Assembly: GCA_021772915.1 (NCBI GenBank)
Contig: JAJFLB010000015.1
Location: 62,001 to 126,000, forward strand
DNA from: Gammaproteobacteria bacterium
GTDB lineage: Bacteria > Pseudomonadota > Gammaproteobacteria > Xanthomonadales > SZUA-36
Reading direction: 5' to 3'
Length of the DNA stretch: 64,000 nucleotides
Shown here: in pieces, positions 1 through 8,823 of the stretch
Position numbering within the stretch: the stretch's first letter is position 1
Layout: each line of letters starts with the position of its first letter
Translations under genes and position numbers: made by a program
The notes under the pieces: model-generated
What the model was told of the DNA's origin: nothing
The model's database searches: none
The model's input: only the letters and a program-made list of their open reading frames with translations

Positions 1-486
1 AATTTCGCCGGAGACCAGTTTTCCATCTGCAAAGGATTGCGCCATGCGCCTCGCTGCCTGCGTGATGTCCCAGCGACCGCCATAGTTGGCCGCAATATTA
101 ACCACCAGCTTGGTGTTGTTGGCGGTAAGCGTCTCGGCTGCCAGCATTTTTTCCTGCAGGGTGGATGTAAAACCAGTTTTGTCGCCGATAAATCGAAGGC
201 GCACCCCATTTTGATGCAGCTCACTGGCTTCTTTGTCAAGCGCACGCAAAAATAATTCCATCAAATTCGATATTTCGTGCGCCGGCCGACCCCAGTTTTC
301 ACTGGAGAATGCAAATACTGTCAGGGTGCCGATGCCCCGGCGAACGCAATGTTCGACCACTGCGCGCAAGGCTTTTTGACCTGCGCGGTGGCCCAATTTG
401 CGGGGCTGGTGTCTTTTCTTGGCCCAACGGCCGTTGCCATCCATGACGATAGCGATATGGGCAGGTAGACTTGGTGGTGTACTCAC
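1..486 (-). CDS. uppS: Isoprenyl transferase / undecaprenyl diphosphate synthase, partial (3' end outside window)
   Basis: Makes the C55 undecaprenyl diphosphate carrier from farnesyl diphosphate and isopentenyl diphosphate for peptidoglycan and other envelope polymers; cytosolic, membrane-peripheral. The N-terminus shows the family signature HIAIVMDGNGRWA followed by a basic stretch and GHRAGQKA, which includes the Asp and Arg residues that bind the pyrophosphate. About 162 codons are visible of the usual 240-250; the window edge cuts the C-terminal part. The start is taken as GTG at 486 because no ATG precedes the signature in frame. It lies 19 bp after the frr stop, so it is probably the next gene of the rpsB-tsf-pyrH-frr operon, the common proteobacterial order. 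Confidence 0.93.
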   Translation of the reverse strand, partial: MSTPPSLPAHIAIVMDGNGRWAKKRHQPRKLGHRAGQKALRAVVEHCVRRGIGTLTVFAFSSENWGRPAHEISNLMELFLRALDKEASELHQNGVRLRFIGDKTGFTSTLQEKMLAAETLTANNTKLVVNIAANYGGRWDITQAARRMAQSFADGKLVSGEI

Positions 487-505
487 AGACCGCCGTAATC
501 AGGCA

Positions 506-1066
506 TCAAAAATCCAGTAATTCCTGTTCTTTTTGTGCCACAACTTTGTCAACCATCACGATGTGCTGGTCCGTGATTTGCTGAATTTCCTTTTCAGACC
601 GGTGATCGTCATCTTCGGAGATTTCCTTATTCTTCAGCAGTTCTTTCATGTGGTGGTTCGCATCCCGGCGAATATTACGCACGGCAACTTTTGTGTTTTC
701 ACCTTCATGGTGGACCACTTTACCCAGCTCTACTCGCCGTTCTTCGGTCAGTGGGGGGAGGGGAATACGAATTATGGTTCCTGCCGTAACCGGATTGAGT
801 CCGAGATCCGAGGTCATGATGGCTTTTTCAAGTGCTTTTACCATGGTCTTGTCCCAGGCTGTAACTGCGAGCGTACGGGCATCCTCGACGGAAACACTGG
901 CAGCCTGACTGATGGGTACATCGCTGCCGTAATAATCTACGTGCACGTGCTCCAGCAGACTTGGATGTGCACGACCGGTGCGGATTTTGGCCAGTTCGGT
1001 ACGCAGCGAATCCAGACTTTTGTGCATACGGATTCGTGCATCTTTTTTAATGTCTTCAATCATCAT
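506..1066 (-). CDS. frr: Ribosome recycling factor
   Basis: Splits the post-termination 70S complex together with EF-G. The 186-residue length matches the family (185). The conserved [10 protein letters not shown] segment near residue 30 and the C-terminal EKEIQQITD helix are present. Two consecutive ATG codons are possible starts; the second (1063) gives the usual MIEDIKKDA beginning and is about equally likely. It lies between pyrH and uppS on the same strand, so co-transcription is expected. Confidence 0.97.
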   Translation of the reverse strand: MMIEDIKKDARIRMHKSLDSLRTELAKIRTGRAHPSLLEHVHVDYYGSDVPISQAASVSVEDARTLAVTAWDKTMVKALEKAIMTSDLGLNPVTAGTIIRIPLPPLTEERRVELGKVVHHEGENTKVAVRNIRRDANHHMKELLKNKEISEDDDHRSEKEIQQITDQHIVMVDKVVAQKEQELLDF

Positions 1067-1131
1067 TTTCTCCCGGTGTGGCTGTCTCGTGTTATCAAAT
1101 CTGCTACGGAAGCTCTAACGTCGTGAACCCA

Positions 1132-1845
1132 TCAACAAATGATGGTGCCGACATTTTTTCCATTGACAATACGCATCAGGTTTCCACTGCCAAAAACATT
1201 AAAAACCCTGATGGGCATAGCCTGGTCACGACACAGTACGATGGCATTGGCATCCATGACACCCAGTTTACCCTCAATGACTTTGTCGTAACTAAGGGAA
1301 TCGTACAAGTGTGCGTCCTGATGGGTGTTTGGATCAGCAGAAAAAACACCATCAACTTTGGTGGCCTTCAAAACCATATCTGCGCCGATCTCTATGGCCC
1401 GCAAAGCGGCAGCGGTGTCTGTGGTGAAAAACGGATTTCCGGTGCCACCGGCGATAATGACAACACGTCCTTTTTCAAGGTGCCGTGTTGCACGGCGGCG
1501 AATGTAGTCTTCGCTCACATCATGAACAGAAATCGCTGACATTACGCGTGCTTCTACACCGGTCTTTTCAAGTGCATCCTGCAAAGCCAGTGAGTTCATC
1601 AGGGTTGCCAGCATTCCCATGTGATCCCCGGTGACGCGATCAATCCCGGCTTCAGCCAATCCGGCACCACGAAATATGTTGCCGCCACCAATGACGATAG
1701 CAACTTGTACACCGGCTTCCAGCACTTCCTGTATTTCTTTGGCGATCCGGCCGATGATGATTGGGTCTATACCATAGTCTTCCTCGCCAAGAAGTGCCTC
1801 ACCGCTCAGCTTCAGAAGGATACGTTTGTAGGTTGTTTTAGCCAC
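1132..1845 (-). CDS. pyrH: UMP kinase
   Basis: Phosphorylates UMP to UDP with ATP, feeding pyrimidine nucleotide synthesis; cytosolic hexamer of the amino-acid-kinase fold. The 237 residues begin with the typical [12 protein letters not shown] strand, followed by the glycine loop GGGNIFRG, the [17 protein letters not shown] motif and the KATKVDGV motif, all expected for bacterial PyrH. The start overlaps the 3' end of tsf by 8 bp, indicating translational coupling in the ribosomal operon. Confidence 0.98.
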   Translation of the reverse strand: MAKTTYKRILLKLSGEALLGEEDYGIDPIIIGRIAKEIQEVLEAGVQVAIVIGGGNIFRGAGLAEAGIDRVTGDHMGMLATLMNSLALQDALEKTGVEARVMSAISVHDVSEDYIRRRATRHLEKGRVVIIAGGTGNPFFTTDTAAALRAIEIGADMVLKATKVDGVFSADPNTHQDAHLYDSLSYDKVIEGKLGVMDANAIVLCRDQAMPIRVFNVFGSGNLMRIVNGKNVGTIIC

Positions 1846-2713
1846 CTTTTACCTGCTGCATGACCTCGTCTGCGAAGTTGTCTTGCTTTTTCTCGACGCC
1901 TTCGCCCACGGCTAGGCGGGTAAATCCTTTCACAGAGGCACCCTTGTTAGCAAGCAGTTTGGAAACCGTGACATCGCCGTCTTTAACAAAGGGCTGGCCC
2001 AGAAGGGTTATCTCTGACAGGAACTTCTTCAGACGCCCGCTTACCATTTTTTCAATGATTTCCGCTGGTTTGCCACTGTCCTGTGCCTGTGTGACCAGAA
2101 AATCCTTTTCTTTTTGCAAGACCCGTGCGGGTACGTCATTTTCGTCGACATAAGCCGGATTCAGCGCTGCGACGTGCATGGCAATATCACGTGCCAACTC
2201 GTCGTCACCACCTTCAGTTTCAACCAGCACACCAATGCGTCCACCGTGTACGTAAGCGCCGATATTACCCGTCGCTGAAACACGTGAGAGACGACGAACC
2301 TGAACATTCTCACCAATCTTGGCAACCAGGGCCTGGCGCCGCATTTCAAGGCTCTCGCCATCAGAGTCCGTTGTCATCAAGGCCTCAACGTCCGTTGAGG
2401 AACTTGCCAGTGCGTTGCTGGCAACCGCATTGGCAAACGCCAGAAAGTTTTCATCCTTGGCTACAAAGTCAGTTTCACAATTGACCTCAACCAGGACAGC
2501 TTCAGAACTGGTCTCACTGGAAGCCAGAATGACCTTTCCTTCAGCCGCAATCCGGCTGGCTTTTTTGTCGGCCTGGATCAGACCGGACTTACGCAGATGC
2601 TCCGCTGCAGCTTCCAGGTCACCATCGGTTTCAACCAGTGCCTTCTTGCATTCCATCATGCCAGCCCCGGTGCGCTCGCGAAGTTCTTTAACCATTGAGG
2701 CAGTTACTGCCAT
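1838..2713 (-). CDS. tsf: Translation elongation factor Ts
   Basis: Nucleotide exchange factor for EF-Tu. The N-terminal UBA-like module [18 protein letters not shown] and the TDFVA motif in the core are clear. Length is about 291 residues, close to the usual 283-295. The start at 2713 is preferred because AAGGA lies about 8 bases upstream and the protein then begins MAVTASMVK as in relatives; another ATG two codons upstream (2719) is possible. It follows rpsB by about 75 bp and overlaps pyrH by 8 bp. Confidence 0.97.
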   Translation of the reverse strand: MAVTASMVKELRERTGAGMMECKKALVETDGDLEAAAEHLRKSGLIQADKKASRIAAEGKVILASSETSSEAVLVEVNCETDFVAKDENFLAFANAVASNALASSSTDVEALMTTDSDGESLEMRRQALVAKIGENVQVRRLSRVSATGNIGAYVHGGRIGVLVETEGGDDELARDIAMHVAALNPAYVDENDVPARVLQKEKDFLVTQAQDSGKPAEIIEKMVSGRLKKFLSEITLLGQPFVKDGDVTVSKLLANKGASVKGFTRLAVGEGVEKKQDNFADEVMQQVKGG

Positions 2714-2789
2714 CTCCATATTCCTTCTTCAAATTAGTACAAACTGCCCATCACACCTTCTTGCTGCAGATGGGACATCCACATTCAGA

Positions 2790-4052
2790 TCATTTTTTGG
2801 CGACTTTTTTTGCAAGCTTTTTCTTGGCCGTTTTTTTCTTTGCCACTTTTTTCTTGGCCACTTTCTTTTTTGTCACCTTTTTCTTGGCTATTTTCTTTTT
2901 CGCTACCTTTTTCTTGCTGGCAGGTTCCTTGATTGCCGAAGCCGCTGGTTTTGGGTCTTCAGAAACTTTGGCCTCAGAGGTTTCGTCCGTTGTAGTTTCA
3001 GCTTCAATGCCTGCAGGTTCCTCCACGGGTGGAGTGTCAGCATCTTCGGTGACTTTCTCCACTGGCACTTCAGCGACTTCTGCCGGCTTAGCCTCGACAG
3101 TCTCCGCGCGCTTTTGAGGCTCGGCCTCGGTTGTCTCGGCCTTTGTCTCGGCTTTTGTCTCGGCTTTTGTCTCGGTCTGGTCGAGATCATCGCTTACGAC
3201 GGCGTCGGTCTTTTCTGCGACTACAGGTGGTTTTTTCACCACAACCTTCTTTGCAATCTTTTTCTTTGTTGCCTTAGTTGCTGGTGCCTTTTGGTCCTTC
3301 TTGGCCCGCTTGATTGGGTTACCGTGCTCATCCAACTCTACAAACTCATCCTGGTCTTCAACCTGGGGCACTGAGGCACGGCCCTCTAACACAGCGTCGG
3401 CAGCCTGCTGTGCGTACAGACGTATGGAGCGGATCGCGTCGTCGTTACCAGGGATCACGTAGTCGATGTCTATCGGTGAGCAATTCGTGTCAACCACACC
3501 AACTACCGGAATCCCCAGTTTGCGTGCTTCTTTCACAGCGATGTCTTCATGACCAACGTCCACAACAAACATGGCACTGGGCAGACCCTTCATGTCTTTT
3601 ATGCCACCGAGGCTCTTTTCCAGCTTGGCCCGCTCACGGGTTAACTGCAGAACCTCTTTTTTGACCAGACGTGCGAATGATCCATCTTCTTCCATTTGCT
3701 CCAACTGTCTCAGGCGCTTAATGGACTGGCGGATGGTTCGGAAATTGGTCAACATGCCACCCAGCCAGCGGTGGGACACAAATGGCATACCACATCGTTG
3801 TGCTTCTTCCTGAATCGATTTCGAAGCTGCCCGCTTGGTGCCGACAAAAATAATACTGCCACGTTTGGCAGCGACACCACCTATGAAATTCATCGCATCC
3901 ACCAGCATTGGAAGTGATTTTTCTAGGTTAATGATGTGGATTTTTCCACGTGATCCAAAAATGAATGGTGCCATTTTTGGATCCCAGTAACGGGTCTGGT
4001 GACCGAAGTGAACGCCAGCTTCAAGCATTTGACGCATGGTGATTTTAGACAT
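2790..4052 (-). CDS. rpsB: 30S ribosomal protein S2 with long lysine-rich C-terminal extension
   Basis: The first ~245 residues are ordinary S2: [22 protein letters not shown] at the start, the [17 protein letters not shown] helix and the [10 protein letters not shown] segment. S2 bridges the 30S head and body and is needed for S1 binding. The protein is 420 residues, whereas S2 is usually about 240. The extra 173 residues form three blocks: a short basic one, an acidic Glu/Thr/Ala/Pro one with ETKA repeats, and a final basic block (about residues 380-420) of KKKxAKK repeats like histone H1 tails. The frame is open throughout and the stop sits 70 bp before tsf, so this is one gene. AAGGA lies 8 bases before the ATG. 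Confidence 0.96.
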   Translation of the reverse strand: MSKITMRQMLEAGVHFGHQTRYWDPKMAPFIFGSRGKIHIINLEKSLPMLVDAMNFIGGVAAKRGSIIFVGTKRAASKSIQEEAQRCGMPFVSHRWLGGMLTNFRTIRQSIKRLRQLEQMEEDGSFARLVKKEVLQLTRERAKLEKSLGGIKDMKGLPSAMFVVDVGHEDIAVKEARKLGIPVVGVVDTNCSPIDIDYVIPGNDDAIRSIRLYAQQAADAVLEGRASVPQVEDQDEFVELDEHGNPIKRAKKDQKAPATKATKKKIAKKVVVKKPPVVAEKTDAVVSDDLDQTETKAETKAETKAETTEAEPQKRAETVEAKPAEVAEVPVEKVTEDADTPPVEEPAGIEAETTTDETSEAKVSEDPKPAASAIKEPASKKKVAKKKIAKKKVTKKKVAKKKVAKKKTAKKKLAKKVAKK

Positions 4053-4273
4053 TGATTAAATCCTTCATACAGCCAGAACCCAGCAACCCATGTTCTCTGG
4101 TTGCTGACTTCCCGGGTTAGTCCTCCACATACCCTGTCCGGAAACCCCGTCGTTGCGGGGCACCCAACCGAACGGTTGCGGTATGTGTGCGTATTTGATG
4201 TCGCGTAATCAGCAGTTTAAAACTGCAGTTTTTGACACCCCGATTTCCGGTCGCTCGTGCGCGTTCCGGAGAG
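4053..4273 (-). promoter_or_regulatory. rpsB: rpsB 5' leader (candidate S2 autoregulatory region)
   Basis: A stretch of about 220 bp between the predicted promoter and the rpsB start has no credible gene. By analogy with other gammaproteobacteria it may hold the S2-repressed leader. No specific conserved motif was verified by eye. Confidence 0.4.
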
Positions 4274-4279
4274 CAGGAC

Positions 4280-4308
4280 TTTATACCAGAAATGCCTGAA
4301 ATAGGCAA
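4280..4308 (-). promoter_or_regulatory. Sigma70-type promoter of the rpsB operon
   Basis: On the minus strand TTGCCT (4308-4303) and TATAAA (4285-4280) are separated by exactly 17 bases, a near-consensus sigma70 promoter. It points at rpsB and would give a leader of about 220 nt. Long leaders with an S2-binding autoregulatory structure are known upstream of rpsB in gammaproteobacteria. I did not fold this leader, so autoregulation is inference. Confidence 0.7.
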
Positions 4309-4398
4309 TGCATGGCGTATCACATATCTCGCGGTGCAGGGTAGAAAAGAATGTGTCTGAGGGGCGCTGTAAGTCGGCGTGTCTCTATGTCGGCGCGT

Positions 4399-5148
4399 CT
4401 AGGAGGCCAACTCTCGCTTGACGGCATCCAGCCATATTTTCTGACTTTTGCGAAAGTGCTGTGGTGCGAGTTTTGCGTCGTTGACTATGGACTCCAACTC
4501 CTTCGTGGATGCTTCCGCGTTGTTTGCCTTACCCAGACACAAAGCCAGTCTGTATCTGGCCTCCACGCCCGGAAAGTATCCGGACACTGCCGAGTACTCA
4601 CGCACAGCCACGTCGATTTGATCATTGTCCTCAAGTGCGCGAGCGTACAACAGGTGCCCTTCGGCGGAACGAAAATCCGGGTTGTGTTTCTGCAATGTCT
4701 CGAGTGTTTGTACCGCCTCTCCCGATCGTTTTTGTTCAAATTGTATCCGGGCTTTGACCAGCAACAGCGTTGGTTCGGTTGCAAATAGTCCCTTGAGAGC
4801 CTGATTTGCGATTTCTTCGGCTTTGATCATGTCACCTGATTCGATCAAGGCTTCGGCGTAGCGGCGGCCGTTGTCGACATTGGGTGATTGCTGCCACGCC
4901 GCTTCCTGCTGTCTCAGGTTTGCGCCTGGCTGCAAGGTTTTCCTGACTCCCCTGAGCGTGCGCTGTCCGGAGATGCTACCTGTAAATTCCGGAATCAGTT
5001 CAATGGCAACGTACGCAAGCCCGCCAATTAAAGGCATGAATATCAGCAACATGATCCAGTAACGGCTACGGCCGGTTTTGAGCACATGTACAATCAGCCC
5101 CAGCTGTATGAGCCAGATCAGGACAGAGGTTGTTTGAATATTTGCCAT
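4399..5148 (-). CDS. Membrane-anchored tetratricopeptide-repeat protein
   Basis: Function unknown; likely a scaffold at the inner membrane. The N-terminal ~55 residues contain two hydrophobic segments (about 8-23 and 30-52) arranged like the PLDc_N/cardiolipin-synthase N-terminal module. They are followed by a basic linker and then TPR-like helical pairs (for example ESGDMIKAEEIANQALKGL and YARALEDNDQIDVAVREYS). Length is 249 residues. It is upstream of rpsB on the same strand but separated by 346 bp with its own rpsB promoter, so it is probably not functionally tied to the ribosomal genes. Confidence 0.8.
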   Translation of the reverse strand: MANIQTTSVLIWLIQLGLIVHVLKTGRSRYWIMLLIFMPLIGGLAYVAIELIPEFTGSISGQRTLRGVRKTLQPGANLRQQEAAWQQSPNVDNGRRYAEALIESGDMIKAEEIANQALKGLFATEPTLLLVKARIQFEQKRSGEAVQTLETLQKHNPDFRSAEGHLLYARALEDNDQIDVAVREYSAVSGYFPGVEARYRLALCLGKANNAEASTKELESIVNDAKLAPQHFRKSQKIWLDAVKRELAS

Positions 5149-5201
5149 ACAGTTAAAATTTAAATGAGTTTTGTGATATTTACCACTGTTTTTACTGCAA
5201 T

Positions 5202-5229
5202 TTGTCTTTTTTGTGGTTTCTTGTATATA
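5202..5229 (+). promoter_or_regulatory. Candidate promoter in the 5149-5489 intergenic region
   Basis: TTGTCT (5202-5207) and TATATA (5224-5229) are spaced by 16 bases and point at the secreted propeller gene starting at 5490. The surrounding 340-bp gap between the divergent genes is AT-rich, and I see no gene in it. The hexamer match is moderate. Confidence 0.35.
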
Positions 5230-5489
5230 CTTGCAAGTCTGGTAGTTTAGACAGTAGGTTCAGTTTCCGTTGTTGGGCATACTAAATCACGTCTAATTAT
5301 CGGGAAAAAGGATTTGCAGGATGCAGGTTCTAGAGTCAGTACAGGGATTTTGTCCACCAGTTTTTGAATCCCGAGAAAGAATAAGGCTTGCGCAAGGTAG
5401 CGCAGGAAGATGTGTCTGTCACCTCAATTCGTGCTTTTACGCGAATTTCAGGGTCGACCATCAGGAGTTGTGAAACAAGGAGGTTTCAG

Positions 5490-6626
5490 GTGAGAAATTT
5501 CGTTTGGGAAGAAAGGTGTTTTCGGTTTACGGACCAAAGTTACGGTTCAGTCGGTCTGAAAGTCACAACCGTGTTGTTATGGGTATCGCTTTTGGCGCTG
5601 GTACTCCTCACAAGTGGTACTGGCTTTGCCGCATCTCTCGGCATGGTCATGGACAACAAGTCTTTCGAATTACGTGTTTTCAATGCCGATACGGACGTGG
5701 TTGTGACCAGTCTTAAAACCACTACCAGCCAGCTTAGCGGAGATTGTGCATTGAGTGCAGATGAGTCTGTAGGCTTTTCAAGCCACGCGGACAATCATAT
5801 CTCGGTGTATGACCTGGCGATGCCGGTCGCTACCGCCGAGGTCGATACCACGAGTATCGAAATCAGCAACGCAGGAGTGGATATGTCACTGAGTCCGGAT
5901 GGCAGCCTGTTGGTCAGTGCCGGGGCCGGGATTGTCTACGAGCCCCTGTCGATCATTGATACCGTGACAAAAACTGAAGTTGCAGTCGCTGCACCCTTTC
6001 TGAACCATACTTCTGCAGAATTTTGTGATGACGGCACCTTGCTGGTCACCACCACCTATGGTGATTCGTTTGCCAAGCCATTTGATAATGCCATCTACGA
6101 TGCACGCTTGAATCTTGTCGGTGAATTGCAATTGGGTGGTAACCGTCTTAGCAGCGGTGCCCAACCCAACAATGGCAGTTGTGCACCCGGCTCCAGGGCA
6201 GGTGTATTACTTGACCGCGAAGCCGGATTGACCTCGTTTACCCTGCCTGGACTGGAGCAGGCAGATTTTGCCAAACTACGTGGCAAGACAGCGGTCGCTG
6301 CGGTCTTCAATTATGTCGGTGACCGGTTGTATGTCCGGACCACAGAAACGGTTGAAGCATTTGATTTCAACCCGCTCAATGGCGCCATGCGTCGAGACTG
6401 GGTGCGCACGGTAGCGTACTCATCTGAGTATTTTGGGATTGACCAGATTGCCTTGCATCCCGATACCGGTAAGCTGTATGTGGATGGTGGCCAGGAGATG
6501 TTGATCCTGGATACCGAGACCGGGATTCAGAATGCATCGATCAACGGTGGCGATACCACCGGTATTTGCTTTGCCAATCGTGCACCGCGCACACCGATCA
6601 AAGATCTCGTTTTCAACGCACCCTGA
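5490..6626 (+). CDS. Secreted beta-propeller-like protein, function unknown
   Basis: The start is GTG at 5490 because a strong AAGGAGG ribosome-binding site lies 6 bases upstream; the open frame itself extends further 5' without such a signal. The ~378-residue product has a delayed hydrophobic segment VTTVLLWVSLLALVLLTSG ending in GFAAS, consistent with export. The rest is a series of four-stranded repeat-like units (for example LSPDGSLLVSAGAGIVYEP and LHPDTGKLYVDGGQEML), which resemble YVTN/WD40-like propellers. I do not recognise a specific family. It is convergent with the E2 gene, with 5 bp between the stops. Confidence 0.75.
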   Translation: MRNFVWEERCFRFTDQSYGSVGLKVTTVLLWVSLLALVLLTSGTGFAASLGMVMDNKSFELRVFNADTDVVVTSLKTTTSQLSGDCALSADESVGFSSHADNHISVYDLAMPVATAEVDTTSIEISNAGVDMSLSPDGSLLVSAGAGIVYEPLSIIDTVTKTEVAVAAPFLNHTSAEFCDDGTLLVTTTYGDSFAKPFDNAIYDARLNLVGELQLGGNRLSSGAQPNNGSCAPGSRAGVLLDREAGLTSFTLPGLEQADFAKLRGKTAVAAVFNYVGDRLYVRTTETVEAFDFNPLNGAMRRDWVRTVAYSSEYFGIDQIALHPDTGKLYVDGGQEMLILDTETGIQNASINGGDTTGICFANRAPRTPIKDLVFNAP

Positions 6627-6631
6627 TAACT

Positions 6632-7846
6632 TTACTGCGACAGGGCCAGATCAACGATCATGGCCTGCAGAAAACGCGCCGCTTCTCCGCCCGTGCAGGC
6701 GCGGTGATCAAACGTCAATGAAAGCGGGATGACACGGTGAACCTCGAGACCACCCATCACCGGCACCACCTCGTGCCTTGCCTTGCCTGAGGCAATGATG
6801 CAAACGCACGGTGGGGTAATGATCGGGGTTGCGTAACGGCCGGCAAACATACCGAAATTGGACAGCATTATTGTGTAGTCTTTCAGATCCGCGGGCGGAA
6901 TTGTGCGGTTCTCAACGTTATGTTTCAAGCGATTGACAGATTCCCGAATCCTGTCGGCAGACCCCATGTGGACCGCACGTAGGGCGGCCGCAAATAAACC
7001 GTCTTGCGTATCCACTGCCATACCCACATCCATACGCTTATGAATCATTCGCAGATTCCGTTCGGCGTCATACCAGGCGTTTAGCCCCGGTTCGGTTCTC
7101 GCACCGGCCCACATGGAACGTAACAGGCGGACAGTCATGTCCTGACCAGGAACCCATTGGTGTATGTCGGCATCGTCCATTAAAGAAGTAGGTACGACCT
7201 GTGCATGTGACTCCGACATGACCCTGGCCATGGTGCGTCGTGGACCACGCACAGGCTCCCACTCCCCACTGGGTGGTTCATGAGATGCGGCGGGCATTGA
7301 TCTTGGCGCCCTGGCAGGTTGAGGGTTGTTTGCAGCGTTTTCGACATCTGCACGCGTGACGACACCGTTCTTGCCTGAAGGTACCAGGGTGGCGAGATTG
7401 ACACTGAGTTTACGCGCCAGGGCACGTACTGCGGGCGACACTTTAACGTCCCCTACGGTTGCCAGGCTATCGCTGACCAGGGTATCTGACGTTTCTACCG
7501 AGCCCACGACGGTTCCAGAATCTTCACGCGCCGCATCGCTCCTGGTTGTGTCGTCCTGCTTTCCTGGTTCAGGGTCATCCTCTGCCGGGTCTTCTGCGGC
7601 AGTGGCCGCGCCTTCCACGTCAAACTCTGCCAATGGCTTCCCGGTTTCAATGACATCTCCTGATTCGCCATGCTGCCTGGTGAGTTTTCCTGTAAACGGG
7701 CTGGGAACTTCCACCACCGCCTTTGCCGTCTCCATCGAAACCAGTGGCTCATCCAGGGTGACATGATCGCCTTCATTAGCGTGCCATTCAATGATTTCTG
7801 CATCTGGGAGACCTTCACCCAGATCCGGTAAATTAAAAACTTTCAT
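6632..7846 (-). CDS. 2-oxoacid dehydrogenase E2 (dihydrolipoamide acyltransferase) with altered catalytic motif
   Basis: Core acyltransferase of a pyruvate- or branched-chain-2-oxoacid dehydrogenase complex. Domains in the 404 residues: one lipoyl domain (1-75, lipoyl-lysine K42 in METAKAV), a Pro/Asp/Glu-rich linker, a peripheral-subunit-binding domain (about 138-172, SPAVRALARKL), and the catalytic domain (from about 195) with LSNFGMFAGRYATPIITPP. The active-site motif DHRxxDG reads DHRACTGG: His381 is kept but the usual Asp is Thr385. The ATG overlaps the E1beta stop (TAATG), so the genes are translationally coupled. No E3 gene is adjacent; a shared dihydrolipoamide dehydrogenase elsewhere is likely. 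Confidence 0.93.
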   Translation of the reverse strand: MKVFNLPDLGEGLPDAEIIEWHANEGDHVTLDEPLVSMETAKAVVEVPSPFTGKLTRQHGESGDVIETGKPLAEFDVEGAATAAEDPAEDDPEPGKQDDTTRSDAAREDSGTVVGSVETSDTLVSDSLATVGDVKVSPAVRALARKLSVNLATLVPSGKNGVVTRADVENAANNPQPARAPRSMPAASHEPPSGEWEPVRGPRRTMARVMSESHAQVVPTSLMDDADIHQWVPGQDMTVRLLRSMWAGARTEPGLNAWYDAERNLRMIHKRMDVGMAVDTQDGLFAAALRAVHMGSADRIRESVNRLKHNVENRTIPPADLKDYTIMLSNFGMFAGRYATPIITPPCVCIIASGKARHEVVPVMGGLEVHRVIPLSLTFDHRACTGGEAARFLQAMIVDLALSQ

Positions 7847-8823
7847 TAGACCTCCATGACCGCATTGACGGCGTCCAAAATACGCTTAACTCCAGGCATG
7901 TACTGCATTTCCATTTTATACAGGGGCATGATGGAATCGTATCCCGTCACACGTTTGATCGGTGCGTGCAGGTTATAGATGCCGGTATCTGCCAGTCCAG
8001 CAGCGATTTCTGCGCCAACACCACACATGCGCGCAGCTTCATGAACGATGACACAGCGGCCGGTTTTTTCTACAGATTCCAGTATCGTGTCCATATCCAA
8101 TGGGCTGATGGTTGCCACATCGATTACCTCGGCACTCACACCCTGTTGGGCTAACAGCTCGGCAGCTTCCAGGGTTTCCTTGATCATTGAGCCCCAACTC
8201 ACCAGGGTAATGTCTGAACCGTCGCGTAACACATAACAGACATCCAGCGGCAGGTCCTGGCCGTCGTCCGCGACCTCTTCTTTACTGAGTCGGTAAAGTC
8301 GTTTGGGCTCGAGAAAAATTACCGGATCCGGCTCACGAATGGCGGCCAATAACAAACCGTAGGCACGTGATGGTGATGATGGAATAACGACGCGAATACC
8401 TGGAATGTGCGCGAATATGGCCTCTGTGCTTTCTGAATGAAGCTCAGGGGCATGAATGCCACCTCCGAATGGGGCTCGCAGCACCATCGGACAGGACAGT
8501 CTTCCACGGGTGCGGTGCCGCATACGGGCTGCGTGACAGACCAGCTGTTCCACCATCGGATAGACAAAACCCATGAACTGGGCCTCTATAACCGGCTTTA
8601 AACCCTGCGCAGACATGCCAACCGCCAAACCGGCTATCATGCCCTCTGCCAGCGGTGTGTCGATGACCCGTCGGGAGCCGAATTTCTCCTCAAGCCCACT
8701 GGTTGCCCTGAAAACACCACCGTTGATGCCAACGTCCTCACCCATTACCACCACTGACTCGTCGTTTGCCATTTCCCGCGACAGCGCCAGGGAAATGGCT
8801 TCCACCATTGCGACACCGGCCAT
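7846..8823 (-). CDS. 2-oxoacid dehydrogenase E1 component, beta subunit
   Basis: Pairs with E1alpha to decarboxylate the 2-oxoacid using thiamine diphosphate. The 325-residue protein shows the family landmarks GEDVGINGGVFRATSGL, the DTPLAEGMIAGLAVGMS region, APFGGGIHAPELHSES and the C-terminal transketolase domain (VSWGSMIKETLEAAELL). It overlaps both neighbours by a few bases (TGATG with E1alpha, TAATG with E2), giving a tight alpha-beta-E2 operon. Pyruvate, branched-chain oxoacids or acetoin cannot be separated from motif reading alone. Confidence 0.95.
   Translation of the reverse strand: MAGVAMVEAISLALSREMANDESVVVMGEDVGINGGVFRATSGLEEKFGSRRVIDTPLAEGMIAGLAVGMSAQGLKPVIEAQFMGFVYPMVEQLVCHAARMRHRTRGRLSCPMVLRAPFGGGIHAPELHSESTEAIFAHIPGIRVVIPSSPSRAYGLLLAAIREPDPVIFLEPKRLYRLSKEEVADDGQDLPLDVCYVLRDGSDITLVSWGSMIKETLEAAELLAQQGVSAEVIDVATISPLDMDTILESVEKTGRCVIVHEAARMCGVGAEIAAGLADTGIYNLHAPIKRVTGYDSIMPLYKMEMQYMPGVKRILDAVNAVMEV

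Noticed and set aside
533-1126. 197-codon plus-strand frame over frr
   Set aside because: Exact antisense of a conserved housekeeping gene; no independent signals.
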